DNA of 61,659 nucleotides from Clostridia bacterium (GTDB lineage Bacteria > Bacillota > Clostridia > Christensenellales > Borkfalkiaceae), in contig JAFSLQ010000011.1 of assembly GCA_017448355.1 (NCBI GenBank), forward strand, positions 1-61,659. The letters are read 5' to 3'. The notes under the pieces were generated by a model. That model had not been told where the DNA came from. It ran no database searches and saw nothing but the letters and a program-made list of their open reading frames with translations. Within the stretch, counting starts at the first letter, position 1. Every line of letters begins with the position of its first letter. Positions 61,231-61,659 of the stretch are shown one piece after another. Position numbers and translations under genes: made by a program.

Positions 61231-61459
61231 CATATTTTTAGGCGAAAACTAGCGATTTTGAACGTCATTGAATTTCAAGTGTCTTTTTTTATTTGCAAAA
61301 AATCAAAAAAACACCCTACCTACACACATAGATAAGGTGGGTCAAAATGTGAAATGAGCGGGATTTGAACCTATATAGATTGAAAAATAAAATAAAATGT
61401 GGTACAATAAAACACATAACAAAATATTTATAAATCGTTATTTAAATTTTCAGGTGTAA
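61231..61459 (+). other. Gene-free stretch with a T-arm relic and a promoter
   Basis: No gene. GAGCGGGATTTGAACC (about 61356-61371) is the inverted T-arm and 3' strand of some tRNA, possibly the left arm of another decayed element. A promoter TTGAAA (61380-61385), 17 bp, TACAAT (61403-61408) serves the next gene. Confidence 0.55.
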
Positions 61460-61659
61460 ATGAGTTATTTAGTTATTATTTCGACATTGTTTGTTATCGG
61501 CTCTTTGGGCGGTTGGGTTATAGAACTATTCTTCAGGCGTTTTGTGTCGCAGAAAAAGTGGATGAATCCCGGCTTTTTAACCGGGCCTTATTTGCCGATA
61601 TATGGTTTCGGGGTGTTGGTTTTATATGCCGTAAGCAATATACCGCTTGGGATAGACGG
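61460..61659 (+). CDS. CmpB-type putative ABC transporter permease, cut by window end
   Basis: The first 66 residues are visible (ATG at 61460, AGGTG upstream). MSYLVIISTLFVIGSLGGWVIELFFRRF, then KKWMNPGFLTGPYLPIYGFG and VLVLYAVSNIPLG: the N-terminal helices and the NPGFLxGPxxPIYGxG signature of the CmpB/'putative ABC-transporter type IV' family. Membrane protein of unknown role. Confidence 0.8.
   Translation, partial: MSYLVIISTLFVIGSLGGWVIELFFRRFVSQKKWMNPGFLTGPYLPIYGFGVLVLYAVSNIPLGID

Noticed and set aside
60812-61335. 64- and 123-codon ORFs over tRNA-Thr and elements B and C
   Set aside because: Same reason: structured RNA/repeat DNA with terminators inside the frames.

Overview
The window is low-GC Firmicutes DNA, most likely from an uncultured gut Clostridia. 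Support for this comes from TTGACA/TATAAT-type promoters, many T-tailed hairpin terminators, a THF riboswitch on an ECF folate transporter gene, a lysine riboswitch on an NhaC-type carrier gene, Gram-positive surface proteins with BspA-like leucine-rich and InlB-type repeats, and an anaerobic (class III) ribonucleotide reductase. A finer placement (for example Christensenellales-like) is only a guess. LAYOUT. 1-3.2 kb is the 3' end of a large BspA-like surface protein gene. 3.2-14.3 kb is an accessory island: small orphan genes, a WYL regulator preceded by four phased 11-bp repeats, wreckage of a tailed phage (terminase, portal), an AbiF-type HEPN RNase with its upstream RNA set between terminase and portal, a predicted small RNA whose body is antisense to the 5' end of 16S rRNA, a DisA/DAC-like putative nucleotide sensor, and a large serine recombinase. 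14.6-24.5 kb holds an AEC transporter, an N-acetylhexosamine kinase with a nagB remnant, a LytS-type kinase and SARP-like response regulator, and a 1487-residue membrane-anchored surface protein that ends in a ribosomal-L15-like domain. 24.6-24.9 kb is tRNA-Ser plus a structured repeat. 25-32.8 kb has an nrdD-glutaredoxin fusion with a TrxR-like partner, an ABC exporter and an RluA-type pseudouridine synthase. 32.8-46 kb has a serine-palmitoyltransferase-like enzyme, plsX, capsule kinase/phosphatase, QueH, riboswitch-controlled transporters and a SpoVB-like flippase. 46-58 kb is housekeeping: a Rrf2 regulator with cysK, fba, an M29 peptidase, gap, then uvrC-HAD-lon-engB. The right end carries tRNA-Thr followed by two more copies of the structured repeat and the start of a CmpB-family gene. 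MOST UNUSUAL POINTS. (i) A family of roughly 110-120 bp multi-hairpin elements lies downstream of tRNA genes. Each copy ends in exactly 21 nt of tRNA 3' sequence (T-loop C56 to CCA) followed by its own terminator, and its outer stem is an inverted copy of that same T-arm. (ii) A minus-strand small RNA unit with a consensus promoter and a strong terminator contains a 27-nt stretch complementary to the 16S rRNA 5' end, in the same island as AbiF and the DAC-like protein. (iii) At least seven genes have a TATAAT-like -10 box exactly 6 nt before the start codon, which predicts leaderless mRNAs. All functional calls are from reading the sequence and remembered family features; no database search was run.
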